NCBI RefSeq assembly: GCF_030270585.1
Contig: NZ_BSYI01000007.1
Coordinates: 104,805 to 168,804, forward strand
DNA length: 64,000 nt
Source: Paralimibaculum aggregatum
Lineage (GTDB): Bacteria > Pseudomonadota > Alphaproteobacteria > Rhodobacterales > Rhodobacteraceae
Direction of reading: 5' to 3'
The position numbers were made by a program, and so were the translations under genes. Every line of letters begins with the position of its first letter. Position 1 is the stretch's first letter. The notes under the pieces were generated by a model that saw only the letters and a program-made list of their open reading frames with translations, was not told the origin of the DNA and made no database searches. Below are positions 33,265 through 41,682 of this stretch, piece by piece.

Positions 33265-33903
33265 ATGAGACGGCTTGCGGCAGCGGCGCTGGCCTATCTC
33301 ATCACGCTCGCGGCGCGGCTGGTCACCGCGGCCCGGGCGGTCTGGGCCGGGGTGCCGCCGCTCCCCGAGCAGCGGATCTATTTCGCCAACCATCGCAGCA
33401 ACGGCGATTTCGTGCTGATCTGGACCATGCTGCCGCCGGCGCTGCGGGCGCGCAGCCGGCCGGTCGCCGGGGCCGACTACTGGCTCGGCTCGGCGCTGCG
33501 CCGCTTCGTGATCCGCGACGTCTTCGACGCCGTGCTGGTCGACCGCAGCGGCAGGGCGCCGAAGGGCGCCGCCATCGTGGCGATGCTGGCGGCGCTCGAT
33601 GCCGGGCGCTCGCTGATCCTCTTTCCCGAGGGCACGCGCAATGCCGGCGAGGCGCCGCTGCTGCCGTTCCGCCCCGGGCTCTACCACCTCGCCGCGGCGC
33701 GGCCCGAGATCCCGCTGGTGCCGGTCTGGATCGAGAACCTCAACCGGGTGATGCCGAAGGGCGAGGTGGTGCCGGTCCCGCTGATCTGCACCGTGGTCTT
33801 TGGCGAGGCGCTGCAGCTCGAGCCGGGCGAGGAGCGGGACGCCTTCCTGGCCCGCGCCGCCGCGGCGCTGGCGGCCACCCGCGAGGCGGAGTGCGGCCCG
33901 TGA
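33265..33903 (+). CDS. 1-acyl-sn-glycerol-3-phosphate acyltransferase-like protein
   Basis: A 212-residue PlsC-family acyltransferase. It has an N-terminal hydrophobic helix, motif I NHRSNGD (the H-x4-D form), a middle FDAVLVDRS, motif [16 protein letters not shown] and motif [13 protein letters not shown]. It transfers an acyl chain to lysophosphatidate at the membrane to make phosphatidate. AGGAG lies 8 bases before the ATG at 33265. Its stop overlaps the cdsA start (GTGA), placing two consecutive steps of phospholipid synthesis in one operon. Its promoter must lie in or next to the repeat array. Confidence 0.88.
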   Translation: MRRLAAAALAYLITLAARLVTAARAVWAGVPPLPEQRIYFANHRSNGDFVLIWTMLPPALRARSRPVAGADYWLGSALRRFVIRDVFDAVLVDRSGRAPKGAAIVAMLAALDAGRSLILFPEGTRNAGEAPLLPFRPGLYHLAAARPEIPLVPVWIENLNRVMPKGEVVPVPLICTVVFGEALQLEPGEERDAFLARAAAALAATREAECGP

Positions 33904-34841
33904 CCGGATGGGACCGGCACCTGCTGCTGCTCTCGCTCGGCACGCTGGTGCTGCTGGTGCTGTTCACCGCGGTGGGGCAGGTGCTGCGCGCCCGCCTCGG
34001 CGAGGGGCCGATGGTGGCCAATTTCAACACCCGGGTGAAGGCCTGGTGGGGCATGGCGGCGCTGCTGGCGCTGGCCTTCATGGCCGGGCGCAGCGGCGTG
34101 GTGCTGCTGTTCGCCGCCTGCTCCTTCGCGGCGCTGCGCGAGTTCGTGACGCTGACGCGCTTCCGCCGGGCCGATCACTGGGCGATGGTGACCGCCTTCT
34201 TCGTGGTCTTCCCGCTGCACTACTACCTGGTGTGGATCGACTGGTACGGGCTCTACGCGATCTTCATCCCGGTCTACGGCTTCCTGTTCCTGCCGATCAT
34301 CGCGGTGCTGCGCAGCGACACCTCGGATTTCCTTGCCCGCATCGCCGAGACGCAATGGGCGCTGATGCTCTGCGTGTTCTGCCTCTCGCACGTGCCGGCG
34401 CTGCTCTATCTCAGGATCCCCGGCTACGAGGGCGGCAACGTGCTGCTGATCGCCTTCCTCGTGGTCGTGGTGCAGTTCTCCGACGTGATGCAGTATGTCT
34501 GGGGCAAGCTGCTCGGGCGGCGGCGGATCGCGCCGGGGCTGTCGCCCTCGAAGACCGTGGAGGGCTTTCTCGGCGGCGTGGCGACGGCGACGCTGGCCGG
34601 CGCCGGGCTCTGGTGGATGACGCCCTTCACCGTGCTGCAGGCCGGCGGGCTGGCGCTGGTGATCACGCTGATGGGCTTTCTCGGGGGGCTGGTGATGTCG
34701 GCGATCAAGCGCGACCGCGGGGTGAAGGACTGGGGCCACCTGATCCCCGGCCATGGCGGCTTCATCGACCGGCTCGACTCGGTGATCTTCGCCGCGCCGA
34801 TCTTCTTCCACCTGGTGCGCTACTGGTGGTCGACGGCATGA
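33900..34841 (+). CDS. Phosphatidate cytidylyltransferase
   Basis: A 313-residue polytopic membrane protein (about eight to nine segments) with the CdsA signature region LSPSKTVEGFLGGV, IKRDRGVKDWGHLIPGHGGFIDRLDSVIFAAP. It converts phosphatidate and CTP to CDP-diacylglycerol. The start is a GTG overlapping the acyltransferase stop. The N-terminal half (YYLVWIDWYGLYAIFIPVYG) is like the variant CdsA proteins found in gene clusters with a separate CDP-alcohol transferase, so it may be a second copy beside a housekeeping cdsA elsewhere. Confidence 0.92.
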   Translation: MTGWDRHLLLLSLGTLVLLVLFTAVGQVLRARLGEGPMVANFNTRVKAWWGMAALLALAFMAGRSGVVLLFAACSFAALREFVTLTRFRRADHWAMVTAFFVVFPLHYYLVWIDWYGLYAIFIPVYGFLFLPIIAVLRSDTSDFLARIAETQWALMLCVFCLSHVPALLYLRIPGYEGGNVLLIAFLVVVVQFSDVMQYVWGKLLGRRRIAPGLSPSKTVEGFLGGVATATLAGAGLWWMTPFTVLQAGGLALVITLMGFLGGLVMSAIKRDRGVKDWGHLIPGHGGFIDRLDSVIFAAPIFFHLVRYWWSTA

Positions 34842-35515
34842 GCGCCGAGGACCGCCGCCGGCCGATCCCGCAGCGCGAGGCCGGCTGGGCGCGCGCCGCG
34901 GCGCGCCGGCTGGCCGAGCGGGGCATCGCGCCCAACCGGATCTCGCAGGCCAGCCTCGCCGCGGCGGCGCTGGCCGGGCTGGCGCTGGCGCTGGCGCCGG
35001 GGCTCGGCGGCGGCCTGCGGGCGGGGCTGCTGGTGCTGGCGGCGGCGCTGATCCTGCTGCGCCTCCTGTGCAACATGTTCGACGGCATGGTCGCGGTGGA
35101 GGGCGGCAAGGGCACGGCGGACGGGCCGTTCTGGAACGAGGTGCCGGACCGCGCCGCCGATCTCGCGGTGCTGGTCGGCTGCGGCATCGGCGCCGGCGTG
35201 CCGGCGCTCGGCTGGGCGGCCGGGGCGATGGCGCTCGGCACCGCCTATGTGCGGGCCTTCGGCGAGGCGCTCGGCCAGCCGCCCGACTTCTCCGGCCCGA
35301 TGGCCAAGCCGCAGCGCATGTGGGCGGTGATCGCCGCGGCGCTCGCCGCCGCCGCCGAGCCGCTCTGGGGCGGGCAGGGCGAGGCGCTGCGACTCGCGCT
35401 CTGGGCCGTCGCCCTCGGCGCCGGGTTCACCGCGCTGCGCCGCGGCCGGCGGCTCTTGACCCGGCTCGCCCGGGCGGGGCAGCCTGCACCGCTTTCGCGG
35501 GAGGACAGCACATGA
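34838..35515 (+). CDS. CDP-alcohol phosphatidyltransferase family protein, variant motif
   Basis: A 225-residue membrane protein. The family motif D-x2-D-G-x2-A-R-x8-G-x3-D-x3-D is recognisable but altered: CNMFDGMVAVEGGKGTADG then PFWNEVPDRAAD. The first Asp is Asn, the Ala-Arg pair is Ala-Val, and one later Asp is Asn. It has about four to six hydrophobic segments. It should use CDP-diacylglycerol from the upstream enzyme, but the changed motif may mean altered activity. ATG and stop overlap both neighbours (ATGA). Confidence 0.75.
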   Translation: MSAEDRRRPIPQREAGWARAAARRLAERGIAPNRISQASLAAAALAGLALALAPGLGGGLRAGLLVLAAALILLRLLCNMFDGMVAVEGGKGTADGPFWNEVPDRAADLAVLVGCGIGAGVPALGWAAGAMALGTAYVRAFGEALGQPPDFSGPMAKPQRMWAVIAAALAAAAEPLWGGQGEALRLALWAVALGAGFTALRRGRRLLTRLARAGQPAPLSREDST

Positions 35516-36714
35516 CATCGCCGCTTGCCGGGCTCCGGGTGGTGGAGCTCGCCCGGATCCTTGCCGGTCCCTGGATCGGCCAGACCCTTGCCGATCTCGG
35601 CGCCGACGTGATCAAGGTGGAGGCGCCGGGGGGCGACGACACCCGCGGCTGGGGGCCGCCCTTCGTCGAGCGCGAGGTGGATGGCCGGCCGGATCGCTCG
35701 GCCGCCTATTTCCACGGCGCCAACCGGGGCAAGCGCGGCGTCACCGCCGATTTCCGCACCGAGGAGGGCTGCGCGCTGGTGCGCGAGCTGGCCGCGAAGG
35801 CCGACGTGCTGGTGGAGAACTTCAAGCTCGGCGGCCTCGTGAAATACGGGCTGGATTTTTCAAGCCTTTCGGCGCTCAACCCGGGGCTGGTCTACTGCTC
35901 GGTCACCGGCTTCGGGCAGGACGGGCCGCGCGCCGCGCAGGCCGGCTACGACTTCCTGATCCAGGGCATGTCCGGCATCATGTCGCTGAACGGCGAGCCC
36001 GAGGGCGAGCCGCAGAAGATGGGCGTCGCCTTCGCCGACATCTTCACCGGGCTCTACGGCGTGATCGCGATCCAGGCGGCGCTGGCGCAGCGCGCGCGCA
36101 CCGGCCTCGGCCAGCATATCGACATGAGCCTGATGGATTGCATGACCGGCGTGCTGGCCAACCAGGCGATGAACTGCATGGTCACCGGCGAGGCGCCGAA
36201 CCGGCTCGGCAACGCGCATCCCAACATCGTGCCCTATCAGGTCTTTCCGGCCGCCGATGGGCATCTGATCATCGCCTGCGGCAACACCGCCCAGTTCCGC
36301 CGGCTCTGCGGCGTACTCAACCTGAGGGAGATCGGCGACGACCCGGCCTATGCCGAGAATGCCGGCCGCGTGGCCGACCGGGCGCGGCTGGTGGCGCGGC
36401 TCGCCGAGGCCACGGCGCGGTTCCCGCGCGATGCGCTGATCGGCGCGCTCGGCAAGGTCGGCGTGCCGGCCGGCCCGATCAACCGGGTGGACGAGGCGCT
36501 GGCGGACCCGCAGGTCGTCGCCCGCGGCCTGCAGATCGCGCCCGAGGGGGTGCCGGGGCTGCGCTCGCCGGTCGGCTTCTCCGCCGCCGAGCTCAGCCTC
36601 GGCCGCGCCTCGCCGGCGCTCGACCAGCACGGGGAGGCGATCCGCGCGGCGCTGGCCCGCGGCGAATGGCCCGCGCCGGAGCCGGAACCGGAGACGGAAA
36701 GGGGCGCCGGCTGA
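35512..36714 (+). CDS. CaiB/BaiF family (class III) CoA-transferase
   Basis: A 400-residue CoA-transferase: N-terminal LAGLRVVELARILAGPWIGQTLADLGADVIKVE, NRGKRGVTADF, LVENFKLGGL, YGLD, VTGFGQDGP, and the active-site Asp in QHIDMSLMDCM. It exchanges CoA between an acyl-CoA and a carboxylic acid. The ATG overlaps the preceding gene's stop, tying it to the lipid operon although its chemistry belongs to acid catabolism. The Pro/Glu-rich C-terminal tail (PAPEPEPETERGAG) is not part of the fold. The substrate is unknown. Confidence 0.9.
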   Translation: MTSPLAGLRVVELARILAGPWIGQTLADLGADVIKVEAPGGDDTRGWGPPFVEREVDGRPDRSAAYFHGANRGKRGVTADFRTEEGCALVRELAAKADVLVENFKLGGLVKYGLDFSSLSALNPGLVYCSVTGFGQDGPRAAQAGYDFLIQGMSGIMSLNGEPEGEPQKMGVAFADIFTGLYGVIAIQAALAQRARTGLGQHIDMSLMDCMTGVLANQAMNCMVTGEAPNRLGNAHPNIVPYQVFPAADGHLIIACGNTAQFRRLCGVLNLREIGDDPAYAENAGRVADRARLVARLAEATARFPRDALIGALGKVGVPAGPINRVDEALADPQVVARGLQIAPEGVPGLRSPVGFSAAELSLGRASPALDQHGEAIRAALARGEWPAPEPEPETERGAG

Positions 36715-36761
36715 GCCTGCCGCCGCCGGTCGCCGCTGCCGCGCTGCCCCGGGCCCCGGCC

Positions 36762-37715
36762 TCAGGCGGCGCGGCGGGCCCGCATCGCGCCGATCGCGCC
36801 AAGCCCCGAGAGCAGCAGCACGAGGCTGGCCGGCAGCGGGATCGTGCCCTCGGCGCCGGCACCGATCGCGGCGGCGTTGTAGTCGACGCTGCCGAACTGG
36901 CTGAGCGTGTGGATCGCCGCCACGTCGACATCCGAGGCATAGCGCCGCTCGCCGGTGCTGATGCTCGGGTTCATCAGGGCCATGCTGTGCGCGAGATGGG
37001 GGGAGGCGCTGCCGGGCTCGCCGCTGAGCGTCAGATCGGCGCCCTCGAAGGGGCCGATATCGACATAGCCCACGGTGCCGCCGGGGGCGCCGGTGCCGTC
37101 GTAGAACTGGTCGTCGATCGGCTGGCCCAGATCGGAGAAGCCGAGCTGGTGGCCGATCTCGTGCAGCGCCACGGTGAAGAGGTCATGCGCGCCGACGGCA
37201 AAGCCGGTCGGCGAGCCGTATTCCCGCCCGAGCGACATCTCGCCGCCGCCGAGATCGACCATCGGCTCGAAGAAGGCCATGTATTCGGAATTGTCGAAGG
37301 GGGTGGAATCGGCGAACCAGGTGCGGCCGCTGTTGTCGAACTCGATGACGCCGTCCTTGCCGCTGGGGCCGCCGTCCGGGTTGCCGTTGAAGTCGCGCGC
37401 CACGGTATACTGCGTCGCCGTGGCCAGCGTGCTGCCGGAAAGGTTCGACCAGCCGAAATAGACGTTGAGGGTGCCCGGCGAGAGGATCACGGTCTCCCAG
37501 TAGTCCGCCGCCGCCTGGATCACGCTGGCCAGGGTGCCGCCGCCCTGCAGCGCCGGCGCGGCCTCGGCGGTGCCGCCGATGATCGGATAGGTGTTGCCGT
37601 TGGTGATCTCGCTGAGATTGATCGTCAGCGCCCCGGCCGGTGCGCCGGCCGCCACGGCCAGCGCCGCCGCAAGCGCTGTTGCCGCGGCCGGCTGTTTCGT
37701 TGCCCGATGGTACAT
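36762..37715 (-). CDS. Secreted zinc metalloprotease with VPLPA-CTERM-type sorting tail
   Basis: A 317-residue exported protein. The signal peptide (ATALAAALAVAAGAPAGA) is followed by a metzincin-like domain with VALHEIGHQLGFSD (HExxH-x2-G-F form) and a later SMALMNPS that may be the Met-turn. The C terminus has IPLPASLVLLLSGLGAIG followed by MRARRAA, the pattern of an exosortase-type VPLPA-CTERM signal: a Pro-rich motif, a membrane helix and a basic end. It should be processed and anchored or released at the cell surface. The ATG at 37715 has GAGG upstream. No exosortase gene is in the window. Confidence 0.85.
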   Translation of the reverse strand: MYHRATKQPAAATALAAALAVAAGAPAGALTINLSEITNGNTYPIIGGTAEAAPALQGGGTLASVIQAAADYWETVILSPGTLNVYFGWSNLSGSTLATATQYTVARDFNGNPDGGPSGKDGVIEFDNSGRTWFADSTPFDNSEYMAFFEPMVDLGGGEMSLGREYGSPTGFAVGAHDLFTVALHEIGHQLGFSDLGQPIDDQFYDGTGAPGGTVGYVDIGPFEGADLTLSGEPGSASPHLAHSMALMNPSISTGERRYASDVDVAAIHTLSQFGSVDYNAAAIGAGAEGTIPLPASLVLLLSGLGAIGAMRARRAA

Positions 37716-37893
37716 TCCGCTTGCCTCGCCCAACTGTCCCCCGTCAGTGTCGGACAGCCGGACCCTCGCTGCTGGTGCAGCGCAATCGGACACGCGGCAA
37801 GAAGGGCCATCCTCACAACCCCAAGTTAAGTAAGATTTGAATGATCTGTCAACTGAAGCAACTCCGCGAGGCCCCGCACCGGCGCGCCGGGGC

Positions 37894-38790
37894 ATGCCGG
37901 CGGCGCCCGTGCTGAGCGCCTCCGGCCCCGCCGCGGGCATCCGCTTCGCGCTGGTGGCGATGGTCTTCCTCGCGGTGCAGGACGGGGTCTCGAAGCATCT
38001 CGCCGAGGCCTATCCGGTGCCGTTCTTCGTGATGATCCGCTACTGGTTCTTCGCGCTCTTCGTGCTGGCGCTGGCCGGCCGGGCGCCGGGCGGGCTGCGC
38101 GCCGCGAGCCGCACCCGGATGCCGCTGGTGCAGGTCTTCCGCGGGCTGCTGCTGGCGGCGCAGATCCTGGTGATCGTGACCGCCTTCGACCTGATCGGGC
38201 TGGCGGCGACGCAGTCGGTCTTTGCGCTGCACCCGCTGCTGACCACGCTGCTGGCGATCCCGATCCTCGGCGAGGCGGCGGGCTGGCGGCGCCTCGCGGC
38301 GGTGGGGGTGGGGCTGCTCGGGGTGCTGGTGATCCTGCGCCCGGGCTCGGCGGTGTTCGTGCCGGAGGCGCTGCTGGCGCTGCTCGCGGCGGCGATGTTC
38401 TCGGTCTATCACGTGCTGACGCGGCTGGTGGCGCGCGAGGATGGCGGCTCCGGGCCGGCCTTCTTCTACACCGGCATCGCCGGGGCGGCGGGGCTGACGC
38501 TGCTCGGGCCGTTCTTCTGGACCGGCATGACCGCGGCGGATCTCGGCTGGCTGGCGGTGCTCTGCGTGGTCTCGCTCTGCGGCCACTACTGCCTGATCCG
38601 GGCGCTCGACGCCACCGAGGCGGTGCGGATCCAGCCGCTGGTCTATCTGCAGATGGTGTTCGGCATCGGCGTCGGCGCGCTGGTGTTCGGCGAGGCGGTG
38701 GACTGGCCGGCGCTGCTCGGCGTGGCGATGATCATCGGCGCCGGGCTCTACGTGATCTGGCGCGAGATGCGCGCGCGCGCCCCGGGCTGA
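37894..38790 (+). CDS. EamA/DMT-family transporter
   Basis: A drug/metabolite transporter of about 298 residues with ten hydrophobic segments in two EamA halves: GIRFALVAMVFLAVQDGVSKHLAE opens the first, and ALLALLAAAMFSVYHVLTRLVA opens the second. LHPLLTTLLAIPILGE and MVFGIGVGALVFGE are the paired EamA end motifs. It probably exports small metabolites or amino acids. The ATG at 37894 is preferred; a TTG at 37837 would add 19 residues but has no ribosome site. It is divergent from the metalloprotease gene. Confidence 0.88.
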   Translation: MPAAPVLSASGPAAGIRFALVAMVFLAVQDGVSKHLAEAYPVPFFVMIRYWFFALFVLALAGRAPGGLRAASRTRMPLVQVFRGLLLAAQILVIVTAFDLIGLAATQSVFALHPLLTTLLAIPILGEAAGWRRLAAVGVGLLGVLVILRPGSAVFVPEALLALLAAAMFSVYHVLTRLVAREDGGSGPAFFYTGIAGAAGLTLLGPFFWTGMTAADLGWLAVLCVVSLCGHYCLIRALDATEAVRIQPLVYLQMVFGIGVGALVFGEAVDWPALLGVAMIIGAGLYVIWREMRARAPG

Positions 38791-38843
38791 GGGGCGCGGG
38801 CCGGGGGCGCGGGTCGGGGGGCGCGGGCCGGGGGCGCGGGCCG
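38791..38843. repeat. G-rich 13-bp tandem repeat, 4 copies
   Basis: Units ggggcgcggg(c/t)cg begin at 38791, 38804, 38817 (14 bp) and 38831, directly after the EamA stop. The runs of four to five G could fold as a G-quadruplex on the + strand. It sits between convergent genes. Confidence 0.75.
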
Positions 38844-38860
38844 GTGCGCGCGCCCGGCGC

Positions 38861-39925
38861 TCACATCAGCGCCGGGCCGGGGCAGACATGGCCGCAGAGC
38901 GTGCCGCGGAAATTCCGGATCGGCGCCTCCGCCGTGGCGCGGTAGGCCGGGCTCTCGCGGTCGAGCAGGCCGAGCCGGGCCAGCACCGCCGCCATCGCCG
39001 CCGCGGCGCCGCGGTCGCCGCCGTCATCGACCTTCACCGCGACGCCGAGGCCCTTCTCCGGCAGGATCGCGACGAAGCCGCCCTCGGCGCCGGACTTGGT
39101 CGCCGTCGCGCCGGCGCTGGCCTCGGTCAGCAGGGTTGCCGAGGACGCCTTGTAGCCGATCAGCAGCGGATGCGCCGCCATCGCCGCGGCGAGCCGGGAG
39201 GCCGCCTCGGCGCGCCTGCCCGTGAGCCGCGCCGCGGGGTCGGCAAAGCGCGCCATGGCGGTGGCCATGCCCTTCAGCGTCAGGCCGAAATTCGGCGCCG
39301 AGCAGCCGTCGATCGCGGGGCCCTGCGGCTCCTCGTCGGAGACCTCGGCCAGCGCGTCGCGCACGCCCTGCTGCACCGGGCTGGCGGGGTCGAGATAGTC
39401 CGGCTCGCCGCGGTCGGCGCCGAGATGGCGGGCCAGCGTGAGAAAGCCGGTATGCTTGCCCGAGCACATGTGGTGCAGCGGCGTCGGCTCGGCGCCCTGC
39501 GCGCGCAGCGCCTTGCGCATCTCGGCATCGTCGGGCGCCATCACGCCGCAGCCGAGGGCGCCGGCATCGAGCCCGATCCCGGCCAGCCAGTCGGCGACCA
39601 GGCGGGTGTGGATCTCCGCCCCGCCATGCGAGGCGCAGGCCAGCGCGAGGTGGCGGTCGTCGAGCCCGGCGGCATCGGCGGCGCCGCTGTCGACCAGCGG
39701 CAGCGCCTGGATCATCTTGCAGGCCGAGCGCGGCAGGTGCACCCGCTCGACATGGCCCCAGGCGGCGACCAGCTCGCCCGCCGCATTGCAGACCGCCACC
39801 GCGCCGCGATGGCTGCATTCGAGGATGTCGCCGCGCCAGATCTCCGCGAGCACCGGGTTGGCGGGCGCGCCCTCGGCGGCATGGGCGTGCAGGCCGTGGG
39901 CGGTGTGGTCATGGCTGTCAGTCAT
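38861..39925 (-). CDS. Asparaginase, type II thermolabile (Rhizobium etli AnsA-like) family
   Basis: A 354-residue member of the Asparaginase_II family, unrelated to the classic threonine-dependent asparaginases. It carries ECSHRGAVAVCNAAG, the Ser-x-x-Lys-like RSACKMIQALP, SHGGAEIHT, and the Cys/Lys zinc-site motif CSGKHTG, plus DGCSAPNFGLTLKGMA, in agreement with the known Cys-Lys-Cys zinc site of the R. etli enzyme. It hydrolyses asparagine to aspartate and ammonia. The N terminus has an unusual His-rich lead (MTDSHDHTAHGLHAHAAEG). It overlaps the ECF sigma gene by 8 bases. Confidence 0.9.
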   Translation of the reverse strand: MTDSHDHTAHGLHAHAAEGAPANPVLAEIWRGDILECSHRGAVAVCNAAGELVAAWGHVERVHLPRSACKMIQALPLVDSGAADAAGLDDRHLALACASHGGAEIHTRLVADWLAGIGLDAGALGCGVMAPDDAEMRKALRAQGAEPTPLHHMCSGKHTGFLTLARHLGADRGEPDYLDPASPVQQGVRDALAEVSDEEPQGPAIDGCSAPNFGLTLKGMATAMARFADPAARLTGRRAEAASRLAAAMAAHPLLIGYKASSATLLTEASAGATATKSGAEGGFVAILPEKGLGVAVKVDDGGDRGAAAAMAAVLARLGLLDRESPAYRATAEAPIRNFRGTLCGHVCPGPALM

Positions 39926-40535
39926 CGATGAGCTCCATGGAGAAGGCGGGGCCGAGGGTGCCGCGCAGGTGCTGGAAGGCGAGGCGCAGGCGCGACTTCA
40001 CGGTGCCGAGGGGCAGCCCCAGATCCCCGGCGATCTCGGAATGGCTCTGCTCGGAGAAGAAGGCGCGGCGGACCACGTCGCGCTGCTCCGGCGTGAGGTC
40101 CTCGATGGCGGCGCGCACCTGGGCGTCGCGCTCGGCGCCGGCGATGCCGCGCTCGGGCGGGGGCACCGGCTCGGACTGCAGCAGCGGCTCGTCCGGGTCG
40201 GGCCGGCCGCGCGCCTCGCGGCGGATCAGGTCGACCCGCTTGTTGCGCGCGATGGTGAAGATCCAGGTGGCGGCGCGGGCGCGGGCCGGGTCGAACTGCC
40301 CGGCGCGGCGCCAGAGCAGGATCATCACCTCCTGCGCGGCCTCCTCGGCGACGGTCTCGGCGGTGCCGCCGCGCAGCAGGAAGGCCTTGATCCGCCCGGC
40401 ATAGCGCCCGAACAGCGCCACGAAGGCGGCCCGGTCGCCACCGGCCGCGATGGCCGCGAGCAGCGCCTCGTCGGCGGCATCGGCCCAGTCGGGGCCGTTG
40501 CCGGCGGCGGGCGGGGGATCGTGTTCCTGGTTCAC
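39918..40535 (-). CDS. ECF-type RNA polymerase sigma factor
   Basis: A 205-residue sigma-70 family factor. Region 2 has FGRYAGRIKAFLLRGG, AEEAAQEVMILLWRRAGQFDPARARAATWIFTIARNKRVDLIRR, and region 4 has LTPEQRDVVRRAFFSEQSHSEIAGDLGLPLGTVKSRLRLAFQHLR. The body fits the RpoE/EcfE-like (ECF11) branch, which is normally followed by the zinc anti-sigma ChrR. Here the overlapping downstream gene is an asparaginase instead. The GTG at 40535 is the best start; the frame extends upstream without coding character. Targets are unknown. Confidence 0.9.
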   Translation of the reverse strand: MNQEHDPPPAAGNGPDWADAADEALLAAIAAGGDRAAFVALFGRYAGRIKAFLLRGGTAETVAEEAAQEVMILLWRRAGQFDPARARAATWIFTIARNKRVDLIRREARGRPDPDEPLLQSEPVPPPERGIAGAERDAQVRAAIEDLTPEQRDVVRRAFFSEQSHSEIAGDLGLPLGTVKSRLRLAFQHLRGTLGPAFSMELIDD

Positions 40536-40724
40536 GCGGCTATCGGGTTCCCTGCGGCCGGCGCGGGGACGCCCGGAGGCGCCCAAGCGGTGGATGCGAG
40601 CCAAGGCGGGCTGGCCTTTTCCGGCAAACCTGCGGTATGCTCGCGACCGGGCAACTCTGAGGCAAACCATCGCCCCCATCAAGGCCGGCCAAGAGCCCGC
40701 GGGGGCAGGTTGAATGAGGCGAGC

Positions 40725-41243
40725 ATGACGAAACTCTTTCTGGCAGTGGCGCTGATCGTGGCGGGGGCGCTCCCGGTTGCGGCACAGACGCAGAACCGCG
40801 TGGAGGTCCAGCGCGACTGGGCGGTCTTCGAGGCGACCCTCGACAACAACAAGATCTGCTGGATCGCGTCGCGGCCCACCAAGTCGGTGGCGCTGCGCGG
40901 CGGCAAGCAGGTCCAGGTCAACCGCGGCGACATCTTCCTGATGGTCGCGGTGCGTCCGGCCGACAGCGTGAAGAACGAGATCTCCTTCATCGCGGGCTAT
41001 CCCTTCAAGAAAGGCTCGAAGGTCGAGGCCAAGATCGGCGCGGCGACCTATGCCATGTCGACCAGCGGCGAGAATGCCTGGCTGAGCGGCCCGGCCGAGG
41101 ACGCCAAGATGGTGACCGCCTTCAAGGGCGGCGTCGATGCGGTGGTCGAGGGGCTCTCGGCGCGCGGCACCACCACGGTGGACACCTTTTCGCTGCTCGG
41201 CTTCACCGCTGCGCTCGACAGCGCGCAGAAGCGCTGCAAGTGA
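40725..41243 (+). CDS. Invasion-associated locus B (IalB)-like periplasmic protein
   Basis: A 172-residue exported protein. The signal peptide is MTKLFLAVALIVAGALPVAAQ. The mature part has WAVFEATLDNNKICWIAS, GDIFLMVAVRP, EISFIAGYPFKKGS and TFSLLGFTAALDSAQKRC, the order seen in IalB-domain proteins of alphaproteobacteria; two Cys (KICW and the end KRCK) could form a disulfide. The role of these periplasmic proteins in free-living species is not established. GAGGCGAG precedes the ATG. It is divergent from the ECF sigma gene and is followed 42 bp later by a small gene of unknown function. Confidence 0.75.
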   Translation: MTKLFLAVALIVAGALPVAAQTQNRVEVQRDWAVFEATLDNNKICWIASRPTKSVALRGGKQVQVNRGDIFLMVAVRPADSVKNEISFIAGYPFKKGSKVEAKIGAATYAMSTSGENAWLSGPAEDAKMVTAFKGGVDAVVEGLSARGTTTVDTFSLLGFTAALDSAQKRCK

Positions 41244-41285
41244 GCCGAGGCGCGGGCAGGGCAGGGCGCAGGCGGGGAGGCGCGC

Positions 41286-41645
41286 ATGGAAGCTGAATGG
41301 GCGCGCACCGTCGAGGGCAAGCTCGAGCTCGACGGCTTCATCGAGGCGCTGCACAAGGCGGCGGCGCCGATCGGCGTGTCGTCGCTGGAGTGGGAGATCC
41401 GCCGCGGCAGCTTCCTGAGCGACGAGATCACCTACAAGTTCGACGTCTCCGACGATCGCGACGAGGTCCGCGCCTTCTATGCCAGGCCGGTGGCCAGCGC
41501 CTATGTGGTGATCGCCCTGTTTCCCGCCGAGGTGCGCGAGATCATCGCGCTGGTGCATATCAACTTCGACGGCAAGCGCACCCGGATCCGGGTCGAGAGC
41601 CCCTCGCTGCGGGTTCTCGAACGGCTCCGCGCCGCGATGGGCTGA
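41286..41645 (+). CDS. Hypothetical protein, 119 residues
   Basis: I do not recognise the family. The sequence MEAEWARTVEGKLELDGFIEALHKAA, then EITYKFDVSDDRDEVRAFYARP and YVVIALFPAEVREIIALVHINFDGKRTRIRVESPSLRVLERL, looks like a soluble alpha/beta protein without signal peptide or membrane segments. GGGGAGGCG precedes the ATG. The codon use and high third-position GC match neighbouring real genes. It may be co-transcribed with the IalB-like gene 42 bp upstream and ends 37 bp before a convergent acetyltransferase gene. Confidence 0.75.
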   Translation: MEAEWARTVEGKLELDGFIEALHKAAAPIGVSSLEWEIRRGSFLSDEITYKFDVSDDRDEVRAFYARPVASAYVVIALFPAEVREIIALVHINFDGKRTRIRVESPSLRVLERLRAAMG

Positions 41646-41682
41646 GCGGGCAGCCGGCCGCGCGCGGCCGGTGGCGCACCGG

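Noticed and set aside
32049..33268. Several long open frames in both strands across the repeat region (up to several hundred codons), some continuous with mtkA
   Set aside because: They are made by stop-free GC-rich tandem repeats with a 13-bp period; they lack start signals and family motifs, and overlap each other in many frames.
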